From Thuidium tamariscinum (Eukaryota > Streptophyta > Bryopsida > Hypnales > Thuidiaceae): a stretch of DNA of 64,000 nucleotides. Each line of letters starts with the position of its first letter. The first letter of the stretch is position 1. The position numbers and the translations under genes are program-made. This document shows positions 47,280 to 57,842 of the stretch, piece by piece. A model generated the notes under the pieces. The model had not been told where the DNA came from. It searched no databases and saw nothing but the letters and a program-made list of their open reading frames with translations. The DNA lies in the NCBI GenBank assembly GCA_947034885.2, contig OX344752.2:4216001-4280000 (forward strand), in the 5' to 3' direction.

Positions 47280-47450
47280 CTATAATGGACCATCTAAGGA
47301 CTAAAACAGAATTTCAGGGAGATAAAACTTCTAGAAATATTTTTCAGTAAATTTTCCTTGACAAACAAGTAGAATTGACATCTAACCCAAGTCGTTTCAT
47401 ATTTTTCTGAGCTTTTTTGAATTAGTTATCAAATTTTGAAGTTGAAAGGG
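47280..47450 (+). repeat. dispersed repeat P, copy 2
   Basis: AAATATTTTTCAGTAAATTT, TTCCTTGACAAACAAG and GTCGTTTCATATTTTT match 10885-11032. Confidence 0.5.
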
Positions 47451-47454
47451 CATA

Positions 47455-47566
47455 GGGCTCTAAAATGGTACCCTAGCTAAAATGTACATTGTATACTGCT
47501 GAAGGCTATGAAAAAGCAACATGTACAAGTACTATACATTTAAGATAGGGCACCATTTTAGAACCC
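47455..47566. mobile_element. MITE family K, 112 bp
   Basis: Ends GGGCTCTAAAATGGTACCCT on the left and GGGTTCTAAAATGGTGCCCT on the right read inward, followed by AGCTAAAATGTA / ATCTTAAATGTA. Nearly the whole element is paired. Target duplication unclear. Confidence 0.75.
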
Positions 47567-47567
47567 A

Positions 47568-48786
47568 CCTCTATTTAAGAGCCTTCTACCTTACTGAAAA
47601 CCAAAATCAAACTTCCAAACACCCCGTCCTTCCAATGAAGCCTCGTTTCATTTGTGCCAAAAAAACAAAACACCCTTCCAAACACCCCCGCCGCGCTGAT
47701 GAGCGGAGAGCAGTCAGAGCACGTCCCACCTTCTGGGGCAAACTGATAATGATCTGACCCTTCAACCCAGCCAGTTGCTTTCCATTTCGAAGCATGAGCC
47801 CTCCCCTCCAAATTCAGCACGCACCTCATCCAACTTGAGGACCGCCGGCATCGGAGAGGCCGCAACTGAACTGTCCCAAGCGCAGAGTCCGTCTCCACGA
47901 ATCGAATTGAACACCGTTCCTGGCTCAGATCGATTGACAGGCACAGCAAGGTAAGCTTAATCTAAGCTAAATGAAGCTGTCCACGCACGCCGGGCAACAG
48001 TATCCGATCAATCTCTGATTCCAGAACCCTAAAAAAATACCGAATTCTTGGACCCACCTGCAATGGGACCCAATGTATCATACACTAAGAATTGCAAATA
48101 ACTGTGCGCTACAGTAGCATATTGACTTGATACAAGAAAAAGAGGGTTTCTTTTCTTGTTTAATTGTTAACTGTCACTGCTTGCCTGTCACCCAAAGGAA
48201 AGCCAAGCCAAGATCATTTCCCGTCTGTCCCGGAATATCTCATATGAAAAAAAAGATGAGGATCTCGACATCTCGTACGTGGAGATTCGCAGCATACGCG
48301 CCCAGTTGCTGCGACTTTGGTTTCAAGCGAATCACTCACTCACTCAGCAGGCAGCACTCAGCAGGCAGCCCTTTGAAAGAAAACAACAAATTTAGAATAT
48401 GATAGTAAATACTCCGCAACAAATTCATAGCTGGGAGTGACTTTTGTTAGTAGGGCACTGTTCACGCGTGCGCAACAGGGCTCTGGGTGCGGAAGGTCAC
48501 CATGAAGGTGCGCCTCCATGGAAAACTCCATCGGAAAAGCTGCAGTTGCTGCTCCAACAACAGTGGTGTTTATAATAATAAGTGGAGAATGGACATCGCT
48601 GCCAGTGCAGCACACGGAATGCAAATCACGGAAAACTCTGAACAATGAGGAAGATACAAAAGAAGAACTGAAGAGGACGTTGACAGAATCTACATCTGGT
48701 TTGGTGAGCTCGACAGCGGAAGAACTGAAGAAGGTCGGGCATCCAGAATCGACTCTCGGAGGGAGCGACGAGGCTTAGCAAGAAGG
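47568..48786 (+). other. candidate transcription unit, product unknown
   Basis: CTATTTAAGAG near 47571 could act as a TATA box. GC-rich sequence follows to CAGCAAGGTAAGC, a near-ideal splice donor at 47949/47950. Further on, ATG 48518 opens an 86-codon frame ending at 48778, with EELKRTLTESTSG and EELKKVGHPESTLGG as an internal near-repeat. Another donor-like AAGAAGGTAACC lies at 48786. No domain is recognised and no later exon was found. It may be the 5' end of a gene cut off by transposons, a short-protein gene or a non-coding RNA. Confidence 0.3.
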
Positions 48787-48826
48787 TAACCCTAAATGTC
48801 CACAAGGATGTTTGGGGTTTCCAATG

Positions 48827-49063
48827 GAGCGCGTTAAATGATACCTTCGAAACCCCGCTGAAATTTTTTATTTTTCGCATTTTTTATTTTTTTCAAATTC
48901 AGAATTCAGATTCAGAATCAGAGACCCCAAATTAGCAAGGAGGACCCTATAGACATACCAAAAAACCCAACACAATTATAAACCCGAAACCCTTGTCAAC
49001 CCCTAGTAAAATGAGATTTACACTGTTGGGCCCACTTTCAATGGTATCATTTAACGTCCTGTG
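48827..49063. mobile_element. Mutator-like MITE (family D), copy 3
   Basis: Direct repeats TTTCCAATG(GA) flank it at 48818-48828 and 49064-49074. Ends GAGCGCGTTAAATGATACC on the left and ACAGGACGTTAAATGATACC on the right read inward. The interior shares AATTCAGATTCAGAATCAGA and GTTGGGCCCACTTTCAATGG with the other copies. Confidence 0.8.
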
Positions 49064-49069
49064 TTTCCA

Positions 49070-49250
49070 ATGGATGACAGAGAATCTTTGTATGTAGGAT
49101 ACAAGTGCAACTATTCATCTTTTGAATGTTGAGTAGAAAGGGGAGATCTTTTATAGTACTTAGATTTCCTATGAATGTTTTTTGATATTTTTAAAACCAA
49201 TAGATTCTTGCAATATCAAAATGGATGATTTCATGACTATCCTTCAAGGG
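49070..49250 (+). mobile_element. TTAA-type MITE family C fragment
   Basis: GATGACAGAGAATCTTTGTA to CTATCCTTCAAGGG, then TTAA at 49251-49254. The left end is not clear because it abuts the Mutator-like MITE. Confidence 0.5.
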
Positions 49251-49254
49251 TTAA

Positions 49255-49560
49255 AGGACAAACTGGTGACTATAGAAATCACTCATTTGGATACAATGGG
49301 AATCATTGGTTTAAAAAATAAATAAATAAAAAACATTCATGGGAAGTCAAAATACTATAGAAGATTTTCCTTTTCTATACAAAATTTCAACAATGAATAG
49401 TTGCATTTTTGTCCCACAAGAATAGATACTTTGTCGTTCATCACATACTATATGACATCATCTACTTCTTTTTTTAAATGCTTATTGGAGATCAAACTAT
49501 TGTGCATGATCTCCCCTTTTTGCATAAAATTCCAAAGATGAACAATTGCTCTTCCATCCA
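49255..49560 (-). mobile_element. TTAA-type MITE family C, inverted, tail-to-tail copy
   Basis: From the same TTAA (49251-49254) the sequence continues as an inverted family C copy: AGGACAAACTGGTGACTATA, then ATAGTTGCATTTTTGTCCC and ATACTTTGTCGTTCATCAC. A further worn unit follows to about 49560. Confidence 0.45.
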
Positions 49561-50909
49561 ATATTGTATATAGTTTCCTTTACCTTTGAAAATCAATAGT
49601 CTTATAAACAACATTTATAAGTTGTGGTTCTTGAAATTTCAGCCCTCCACACTCACTATAAGGAGCCCTCCAAATTGATTGTTGTCTAAAGCATGTATGA
49701 AATTGTTGGGTTTAGTTGAAGGTTGAGACACCTTATTCCTTGAAAAGAAGATAGGCAAAGATAAAAGCACCAATTTCACAATAAAAACACTCAGTGTGCA
49801 ACCATGACAATATTTTGCTTGGTCTTTTTAGAATAAAATGCAAGAAAGTTTTAGAATTCAAGGTGTAGAGAGTTCAATTTTGAGGTGTTTGATAATTAAA
49901 ATATTGTATAATAGATGTCTATGTGTTGTAACTCTATTTGGATCAACTAATTAATCATATCACTTTATTCAAAGGTAAAATACTAGTTTTAACAAGAGGG
50001 TCAATATTAAACTCTAGTTACAATACATTTACATTTGTTTTACAAAATTTGGACATGTGAAATCTTAGCAATGAACTTTCTATACTTTGAATTCTAAAAC
50101 ATTCTTGCAATTTTTTCTAAATGGAAAGATGTATTCATTGAAAATTCCAAAATGTGTGTACAATTGAATTTTAAAAATTCACTAGTGACAATTCTCAATC
50201 AATATTCTTGTAATGTCATAAAATTCAACACTCAAAGATTCAAGAGACCTTTAATGTATACATAAGATCATAGGTACTTATACATTTGTAAAGTCAACAT
50301 GCATCTCTTTTGTAGGTTTATGATATTTTTCCAATTGGATGCCCAAATCAAAAGTTATATTGCCTTAGACTTTTAGGGTAGCCCATGTAGCTTTGGGTAG
50401 CATGTGCAAAACTCTTTCAATAATTTTGAAATTTGGCAAGGATGCAACTTGCATGATTCAAGATGCAAATGTAAAAATAACATTTATAGTGTAAAAATCT
50501 CACTCCAGTTGTCGATGAAGTCTACTGGTTGTGTCATGATAAGGCTGGAAAAATCCTTTTCTTCTATCTTCAAACAATATACAATAATCTTTAATTCATA
50601 CTGAGTCAAAGTTTTTGAAAAAATTTCCACACATTCCCATAGTAGTCTAATACAAATCTATACAATTGAATTTTGAATAAAAGAACTTTCTTTTTTTGTT
50701 TCTTTCTCACTACCCTAGAAATTGAAGACTTTCCATAACATTTACTTGAAATGTACCTCAATCCTCCAACGGTTAATATAAAAAGTTCACTAGAAATACA
50801 ATTTTTTTTCCCTATTGAAATTGAAGTTTGCTAAGCATGATGGGGATTCCACAAGAATCCAATGATGTAAAAGAAATTGATTGCATGGCAATTGCCAAAG
50901 ACCACTTTT
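49561..50909. other. AT-rich spacer, no gene seen
   Basis: Nothing recognised. Confidence 0.4.
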
Positions 50910-50926
50910 GAAAATGGGAGTGTTTG

Positions 50927-51110
50927 ATACAATATGGGTTCATTCCCTAGTGCTTGCTACTAGATTGGGTGATAGTATAGTTTAGACTACACTGACCTGA
51001 GCCTTGTCTCTTTATGTAGTTTCTCTCCTCCTCCTTTGTCCAGCCTATTAGGCTTGGCTGCTTTGTACTCGATGTTTTGCAATGGAATTCCATTTTTTCG
51101 GGAAAAAAAA
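50927..51110 (+). mobile_element. 5'-truncated retroposon (LINE-type 3' end)
   Basis: A perfect 17-bp duplication, GAAAATGGGAGTGTTTG, flanks it (50910-50926 and 51111-51127). The insert ends TTTTGCAATGGAATTCCATT, then TTTTCGGG and eight A, a typical plant LINE 3' terminus with poly-A tail. Only 184 bp remain, all untranslated. The perfect long duplication indicates a recent insertion. A SINE using the same tail is an alternative. Confidence 0.8.
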
Positions 51111-51338
51111 GAAAATGGGAGTGTTTGTATTGGAACACCAAGGTATGTGCGAATCTCTTAGTCAGGCCAGCTGTACAGTACAGTACTGTCCAGTACTATA
51201 CAGTACAATACATGGAGTGAGAGCCGAGCTTATTCCTTTCCCAAGTGGGGTGGGGGACCGCCTGTCCGGGGTTTTTTGGGCGATTTGTCTTCAATTTGCA
51301 CCAAATTAATGGACCCAGCAGTAGGCCCTTAGAAAATA

Positions 51339-51429
51339 CTTTATCCGTCCCATTAAAAGCTTCCCAAAGTTCTCTTGCAAAAGAGTGTAAATCAACCTAA
51401 TTAAGAAGCTCATAGTGGGACAAATGGAG
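51339..51429. mobile_element. Stowaway MITE (Tc1/mariner type)
   Basis: 91 bp flanked by TA (51337-51338, 51430-51431). Ends CTTTATCCGTCCCATTAAAA on the left and CTCCATTTGTCCCACTATGA on the right read inward, close to the Stowaway consensus CTCCCTCCGTCCC. Confidence 0.85.
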
Positions 51430-51689
51430 TAAATAGTTAAACCTAGAATGGAATCATAAAAAAACTTCAAATTAAAAATAATCTTGGATGAAATCACCAG
51501 TTTGTAGATGAAAACATAATTATGGATATGTGATATGTAGTGGCTACTATATTAGACCAATAGAGAAGAGAGACCAAAGTATGCAAGCCCAAGTGGGAGC
51601 CTAAAATTAGGAAAAACTCCCCACTTTAGGGCGAGCCAGACTCCACTCAATCTTCCTGTGAGTCATCCCATTACAGACCAAATGGGAGG

Positions 51690-51800
51690 AGATCCTTGTG
51701 GGTCAAATTCTATTGGTGATATACATTTAAGAACTTGAATGTACACCACTACTACAATCTGACCCACAATGGGTCTCTTTTCATTTATTCTGAAATGGGA
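51690..51800. mobile_element. MITE family J, copy 2 (partial hairpin)
   Basis: TTGTGGGTCAAATTCTATTG pairs with CTACAATCTGACCCACAATG. The right half (ACAATGGG, then GGGATAGTTTACC) resembles the right half of the copy at 20954-21150. Confidence 0.55.
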
Positions 51801-51969
51801 TAGTTTACCTTTAATTAGTCTGGAACCAAATGATGTCGAACCGCTTGAGAAAGAGAGCAGCCTTGTCAGGAGAAAGTTCGCAAAGCTTCAGGCATGCCAC
51901 TCGAGCGTGGTCAGTGAACGCTTCCCAGTCCAATTCAGTTTTGGGTGCTGAGTGGAACTGAATATCAAG

Positions 51970-52570
51970 GCACTGGAGTCAAGCGGCGGTTACAAAATGA
52001 TTCACGTGAGTGGGGACTGGCAGCCCTTTTTTCTTACTTTTTGAGAACGTGCCAAGATGGTGATCACTTAAAATTTGTTGGAGCATTGTATTTCTACATT
52101 CATCCGTCTTTTGGACATGAAAACATCTGTCCATCAAGGTAGGTACACCCAAAAGTGCCACTTATTCATACTGTGCCTAGTTCATGTTATTAGCTAGTTC
52201 ATATTTTTATGCAGTCTTGTTGGCAAGTGAAATCATGTTCTAACGCACCAAAGAACGCAAGATTTGGATACCGTATGCAGAAGTTATTAACAGTCAAAGT
52301 CTGTTTTTGAAAGCACCATCTACAGCCTGTGAACATGACTGATTTTGGAAATGTATGCGCATTGGAGATGGTGCTTTTAGGAACAGGGCACTTTTGGATG
52401 TACCTACTTCATATCCATACACTTTTTCACCCAAATTTGGTGACTTCATCTATGTTTGAAAGAGAATTGAAACAAATTTGGCAAAAAAAGATTACTTTAA
52501 TCTGGAAAAAAAAAACATTTATTTTGAAATGGTGCAATTTGGCTTCATGGTGCTAGAAAAAAAAAGGGGG
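51970..52570 (+). repeat. dispersed repeat H, copy 1, split by a MITE
   Basis: TTACTTTTTGAGAA, GCCAAGATGGTGATCACTT, CATCCGTCTTTTGG and, after the MITE, ACACTTTTTCACCCAAATTT and GGTGCAATTTGGC match 58300-58570. The break at 52136/52410 corresponds to an uninterrupted CCATCATA in the second copy. Confidence 0.75.
52137..52409 (-). mobile_element. 273-bp MITE (AGGTAGGTACAC family), copy 4, inverted and nested
   Basis: AGGTAGGTACACCCAAAAGT on the left and AAGTAGGTACATCCAAAAGT on the right read inward. The interior is the reverse complement of copies 1-3. Here the flanks are CA rather than TA. It interrupts repeat H, whose other copy shows the empty site. Confidence 0.85.
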
Positions 52571-52610
52571 CAAGTGCAAAGGCGACCTTTGGGCATACGT
52601 GGCATGTTAA

Positions 52611-53549
52611 CCCCTAAAGGACCAAACTGGATTTTTTGGTAACATAGCGATTTTGTGTAGTTCACTACAGATGGATTTTTTCTTTTTTTTTCTTTGAATT
52701 TTTTTTCAAACATGTGCCCAATGAGTAGCTTTAAGGCCCAAAATTTTTCATAACTTTTGATTACATGCTTGAAAAGTTATTGCATGATATGTGACTTTCT
52801 CTGTTCGGTGGGCAATCTAGGTAGCTTAAAAAACTTCTTCGAAAATTAAATTTTTGTTAAATAAAAATTTGAAACTGGTTCTTTAGATTTATATAGACAT
52901 GGGAAGATTTGACTCATGCCATTTGGATTAATGAATGAAAGTTATGAGGAGTTTTAGTTTGTGGGTAGTTTGTAGGAAGTTATAGATTGTCTAGTCTAAA
53001 ATAAACTTTGGAGTCCTTCATTTAATTCAATTTTTAATATTTTTGAATACAAATAAAAATATTAGGTGTAGATTGTTTAATATAACATTACAACCATTGG
53101 GATTGGCATTTTTCAATTCAATAAATCAGTTGTTAACAATTGAGTATATTGAATCATTCTCTACTTTTTTCTACTTACTATTTTTTTGTACATGTTGTAC
53201 AATTCCAAATGATTTGAAAATTTTCAAGCATATAACCAACTTGAATTGAAGAATGAATCTAAAGAGTTACAATCATTTTGGAAATTTTTTCATACAAATG
53301 TGACCTTTTGAAGTGCAGCTGCCCGGATTTCTGCAATAGGAAAAAAAGGATTTTTGTAACTTCAAACACTAATATCTTGCAATCTACATGGCGGAAATTT
53401 TTGAATTTTTTTCTATATGTTGTCAAACTAGTGCACTAAAAGATCCTATGGTTACATTATTCAAAAAAAATTCAAAAATTTGATAGTTGTACTAGAAATG
53501 ACAGTTTTGGAGCGGTTTTGATGAAAACATTGTCAAAAACCGTTAGGGG
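52611..53549 (-). mobile_element. TTAA-type (piggyBac-like) family A element, complete
   Basis: 939 bp with TTAA at 52607-52610 and 53550-53553. Ends CCCCTAAAGGACCAAACTGG on the left and CCCCTAACGGTTTTTGACAA on the right read inward. Reverse orientation relative to 19118 and 55648. AT-rich, no transposase. Confidence 0.75.
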
Positions 53550-53553
53550 TTAA

Positions 53554-53860
53554 AAAGGAGTAAAAATAGGGTCCTCCCCTGCCTTTTTCATTGGTTCAGT
53601 TTTTCAATAGCTCTTATTCTTTCTCCTTTTTTTTTAACAACTGGGCAGGGCCCATTGCTCTTGATTTTTATTTTATTTTAAATCCACTGCAAAACACCGA
53701 GTAAGGCTCGACAGAAACGTAGAGAAGAGAGAATTCTTTCTCTGTTTTGGCTCGTTTCTTGTCTGTGTCCGGCTTCGGCTGTTTCTGTTTTCTTTGCTGT
53801 TTTTACTGCAATGGGTTCTACCCAATGTTAAAAAAAGGGGAGTAAAAGTGAAACCAGTCT
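53554..53860. other. spacer, no gene seen
   Basis: Slightly GC-richer near 53700-53800, with no recognised product. Confidence 0.3.
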
Positions 53861-53939
53861 ATTAAGATACTCCGTAACTTAGTACGGTGTTGCAGTGGCA
53901 TTGCAAAAAAGATACTCCGTAAATCTTATCTGCCAAGGA

Positions 53940-54615
53940 ATGATACAGTGGCTCCCCAAAACAAATAATACAGTCGCTCTCCAGAACGAATTATACAGTG
54001 GTACTCCAAAAGGACTAGGAGCATCCTCAATGTGTCCTTAAGAAAAAAGCACTGCAATGGCAAGTTCTACACAACTTGACAAAACCCTGCCCCAATGCAC
54101 TCAACACCCCTCATGTTACTTTCAAGGCCGCGGCATTTCTTGGCTCCCACTCAACAAAAATTGGCCATTTGTTGTGCCTTCCAAACTCTTCTACATTTCT
54201 CTGACAACACCAAGAATAGTGACGATTCTAAACCCTCCTCACTTCGTGGACCTTGGCATTCTATTTGTTGTCGCTGCGTCAACAGCAAGGAACTATAGCC
54301 GAGTGTTTGGGGTTCTAGGTATTGTTGTAGCATTGAGGCACCTGCAACGGCAAGAGACTCAAAAGACAAAGGGAACACAATCTTATTTGTTGTAGTGGCA
54401 TTTTTATGTGTGGAGGATTGAAGATGCTCTAAGAGAGTGTCTCTGAAAAATGAATAATATAGTGGCTCTCAAAAAGGATTAACAAAGTGGCTCTCAAAAA
54501 AGAATATTATAGTGGCTCTCCAAGAGAAATAAATATAGTAATGGAGCTCTTTAAAAGGATGCAGTGGCTTTCAAAAAGGATGTAGTGGCTCTCCAAAGGA
54601 ATATAGTGGTTCTCA
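53940..54615 (+). repeat. degenerate minisatellite (AGTGGCTCTC units), split by a MITE
   Basis: Units of about 20-30 bp with the core ATAGTGGCTCTCAAAAAGGA or variants recur about three times before 54018 and about eight times after 54430. A Harbinger-type MITE sits in the middle. The units on the two sides are alike, so the array was there first. Confidence 0.75.
54018..54429 (+). mobile_element. PIF/Harbinger-type MITE inside a minisatellite
   Basis: About 412 bp. Ends GAGCATCCTCAATGTGTCCT on the left and GAGCATCTTCAATCCTCCAC on the right read inward. CTGCAATGGCAAGT and TGCCCCAATGCA near the left end are shared with the MITEs at 21515 and 43996. The 3-bp duplication is unclear (TAG and TAA). 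Confidence 0.75.
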
Positions 54616-54710
54616 AAATGTTTTGTACAATTAAAAAAATTGTCAAAGCTAATTGAGGAATTTGAGGTTTTAACTCCTATAAAGTATTGAGGCACATTTT
54701 GCACATAACT

Positions 54711-55197
54711 TGTGAAAAATTGCCACTTTTCAAGGTAGTGAGTCTAAATTTGAAATTTATTTATTTTTTCAAAATTCAACCATTCAAATTTGTACTTAGT
54801 ACTATACTATTAAGGGAATGTATGGGAAAAAAAATCCAAAAACTTTAACCGCATGGATTCAAAGATTATTATGTTTGAAGTTAGAACAAGGCAAATAGAC
54901 ATTAATCCCTCCTAAAGTGAGAGTTTTACACTACACATGTTTGTTTGTTTTTACAGCTGCATCTTCTATCATGTAAGTTTTATACATGCCAAATTTCTTG
55001 AACTCTATCCAAAATTCAAGGCAATGTAGCTTTTGATCTTAACACGCAATAAGAAAAAAAAATAATATTCCTATTGAAGGGATACATGTTCACACCTTGG
55101 GTCAAAAGTTTGTTAATATCCAACCCAAATTAACTTTGTAGGAATTGATCCAAGATTTCTTGTACATATTGAATGGACATTTGGGCCTATAGAAGTT
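54711..55197 (+). repeat. dispersed repeat S, copy 2
   Basis: Matches 25137-25707 over most of its length (CAAAATTCAACCATTCAAAT, ATTCAAAGATTATTATGTTT, CACACCTTGGGTCAAAA). Confidence 0.55.
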
Positions 55198-55643
55198 TAA
55201 AATAGCATTTCACACGTACTTAAACAATTTTATACAATTGTATCAATTTCAAATTTAATTCCTAGAAAATTTGGCATTTGTTTTGGAATAGTTTTCCTCA
55301 AATTTTATACAATGAAATTTTAATATACAATGAAATTTTAAGCAATTATTCAAATATCCTATTCAAAAACAAAATTTGTATTTATGGTGATTATTAAAGC
55401 AAAAAAATAATTTTAAATTGATTAGACAAATTATATAAGTATTTTTGAAAATTTTAATATTTTTATTGTTTTTATTCACAATTCATAATTTAATCTCTTC
55501 AAATGAAAATTCTTGAATAAAAGTTATAAAAACATATTTTGTTGTACATCTAGGTTTTGTCCCTTGAAATATTTGGGTCATTAGAAGTTTAAACAAATTT
55601 TTCATTGTATTTATTTTTAGACCATAGTATTGATGCAATATGG
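55198..55643. other. AT-rich spacer, no gene seen
   Basis: Nothing recognised. Confidence 0.35.
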
Positions 55644-55647
55644 TTAA

Positions 55648-56599
55648 CCCCTAAAGGTTTTTGACTATGTTTTCACCAAAACCGCTTCAAAACTGTCATT
55701 TTTTAAACAACTATCAAATTTTTTTTAAAAACACAATATTTGACAAAAGTAACCGTAGGATCTATTAGAGCACAGGTTTAAGAATATGTTGAAACAATTT
55801 CAGCAATTTTCACTATGTAGATTGCAAGATATGAGTGTTTGAAGTGACAAAAATCATTTTTTTACCACAGCGGAAATCCGGACAGCTATACTTCAGAAGA
55901 CCATATTTGTGTGGAAAAATGTCTAAAATGATTGTAACTCTTTGGATTCGTTTTTCAAGTGAAGTTGGCTACATGCTTGATAATTTTCAAATCATTTGAA
56001 ATTGTACAACATATAGGAAAAAAATAGTAAGTAGAAAGAAGTAGAAAATGAGCCAAAATACGAAATTATTAACAATTTATTTATAGAGTTAAAAGAAGAA
56101 AATCCCAATGGTTGTAATGTTTTGTTGAACAATAAACACCTAATTTTTATTTTTATTTTTATTTTCAAAAATATTAAAATTTTAATTAAATAATGAATTT
56201 CAAACTTATTTTTGTAGTGTACAAATTTTCTAACTAGCCAAAATTACCTCAAACTAAAAATCCTCATAACTTTTGAATCATTAATCAAAATGAAATGATT
56301 CAAAGGTTTCCACTTAGATAAAAATCAAAGAAACCAATTTCAAATTTTAATTTCTTACAAAAATAAATTTTGAAGAATTTTTTTTTGGTGCCTGGATTGC
56401 CCACTAAGTAGAGAAATTACATATCAGCCAATAACTTTTTCACTATGTAGTCAAAAGTTATGAAAATTGTTGGGCCTTAAAGCTACTCCTTGGGCACATG
56501 TTGTGTAAAAATTTCAAAGAAAAAAACCAAAAACTCCATCTGTAATGAGCTGCCCGAAATCACTATGTTGCCAGAAAACGCAGTTTGGTCCTTCAGGAG
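55648..56599 (+). mobile_element. TTAA-type (piggyBac-like) family A element, complete
   Basis: 952 bp with TTAA at 55644-55647 and 56600-56603. Starts CCCCTAAAGGTTTTTGACTA and ends GTTTGGTCCTTCAGGAG. Same layout as 19118-20063; only its right end differs slightly. Confidence 0.75.
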
Positions 56600-56603
56600 T
56601 TAA

Positions 56604-57586
56604 GAAGCTTATTATGTTTAGTACCAAATATATTGAGAGAAGTAAAATAATACTTTGATGTGTATTCAATCAAATCCAACATATTATTATAAATTTGTTT
56701 ATAATACGAGCACTACCATCATACATAGTACTCAAGAAATTAATGCAACACTTGGTTCACAAAGGATGTCTCTTAGTTGTTCATGAGTTATTAGTGAGGT
56801 TAACATATGTCAAATTTTCTATAAATGTAATTGTAAAAGCCATGTGGTGGCTTTATGATCTTTTAGAGGATAATGCCAACTACGACATGGTTTCTAAGTA
56901 TGTGATGGACCTAATTCAATTTCATCAAAATCATCAATTTTCATGGTCTTGCTATTACCAAATAAATACTAATTGAGGCAAATTCATTAAAGATGGATTA
57001 TCATTTTTGTAAAGTATCTTAATCATTTATAATTAACACTTGCTAGTGTATTTTTTGGGATTTTAAGGGAACGCATAGGAAAATAAAAGACAACAATATC
57101 ATTTATGGAGTGAAAGAATATAATGTTTGACCATGAAGGTGTTATAACTGCAAAAGTGATGCAAAGTCTTTCTGTCCTCTTTTTTGCAAGTCAAATCTGA
57201 AAAGTTGGTGACCAAAAAAATATGATAGTAAAGGGCCTAACATGCATAACTCCAATCAATCTATGGCTTCTCAAAATCTACTCTACATTTTTTGTAAATG
57301 AATTTTGAATGTGATTTTTTCTTCAAGATCTAGTGTATTTGAGTCTCATTTTCAAGAGCTCTCAACACTATGGAAAGTCAAGATTTCAATGGGTACCCTT
57401 ACACAAAATCTTGAATAGAAAAATCTCCATCATTCATTTTCCACATTGAATTTTTGACATTGAAACTAGACTTCTAAAAGAACTTTTTAAAAGTACAAAG
57501 CTACTAAAAATAGCAACTTAGTTAGATTTTGATTAACTTCAAAGTTTTGCAAACACTAGATTCTGGTGCCTTAGGCATTTAGGGGT
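56604..57586. other. AT-rich spacer with a lone TTAA-type end
   Basis: A 93-codon frame at 56695-56976 has no recognised domain. At 57570-57590, GCCTTAGGCATTTAGGGGTTAA is the inverted form of the end at 28399, split here as GCCTTAGGCATTTAGGGG plus TTAA; its partner was not found. Confidence 0.35.
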
Positions 57587-57716
57587 TAAAGATGGGATTT
57601 TTTGAGTGCGGGGTGAATGGGGGTTGAGAGGGGGAGTTTGGAGGGGGAAGGATATCCCACCCGTTCGCAAGACGGCCAGGGTGAATTGACCCCTTATTGC
57701 CCCGCCAGAGCAAACC

Positions 57717-57842
57717 TTGGAATTTTTTATTTTTTGCAAATTTTATTTTTTGCAAATTCTGAATTCATATATGGAATCAGAGACCCTCAATTAGCTAGAA
57801 GGCTTGAAGAAAATCCGAAATTTACGGCACAAAATAGGGGGT
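57717..57842 (+). mobile_element. Mutator-like MITE family D fragment
   Basis: TTGGAATTTTTTATTTTTTG, AAATTCTGAATTCATATATG and ATCAGAGACCCTCAATTAGC match the interior of family D copies. The ends are missing or unrecognised. Confidence 0.5.

Noticed and set aside
56695-56976. 93-codon frame as a gene
   Set aside because: Low GC, no homology and no splice or promoter context; likely chance in AT-rich DNA.
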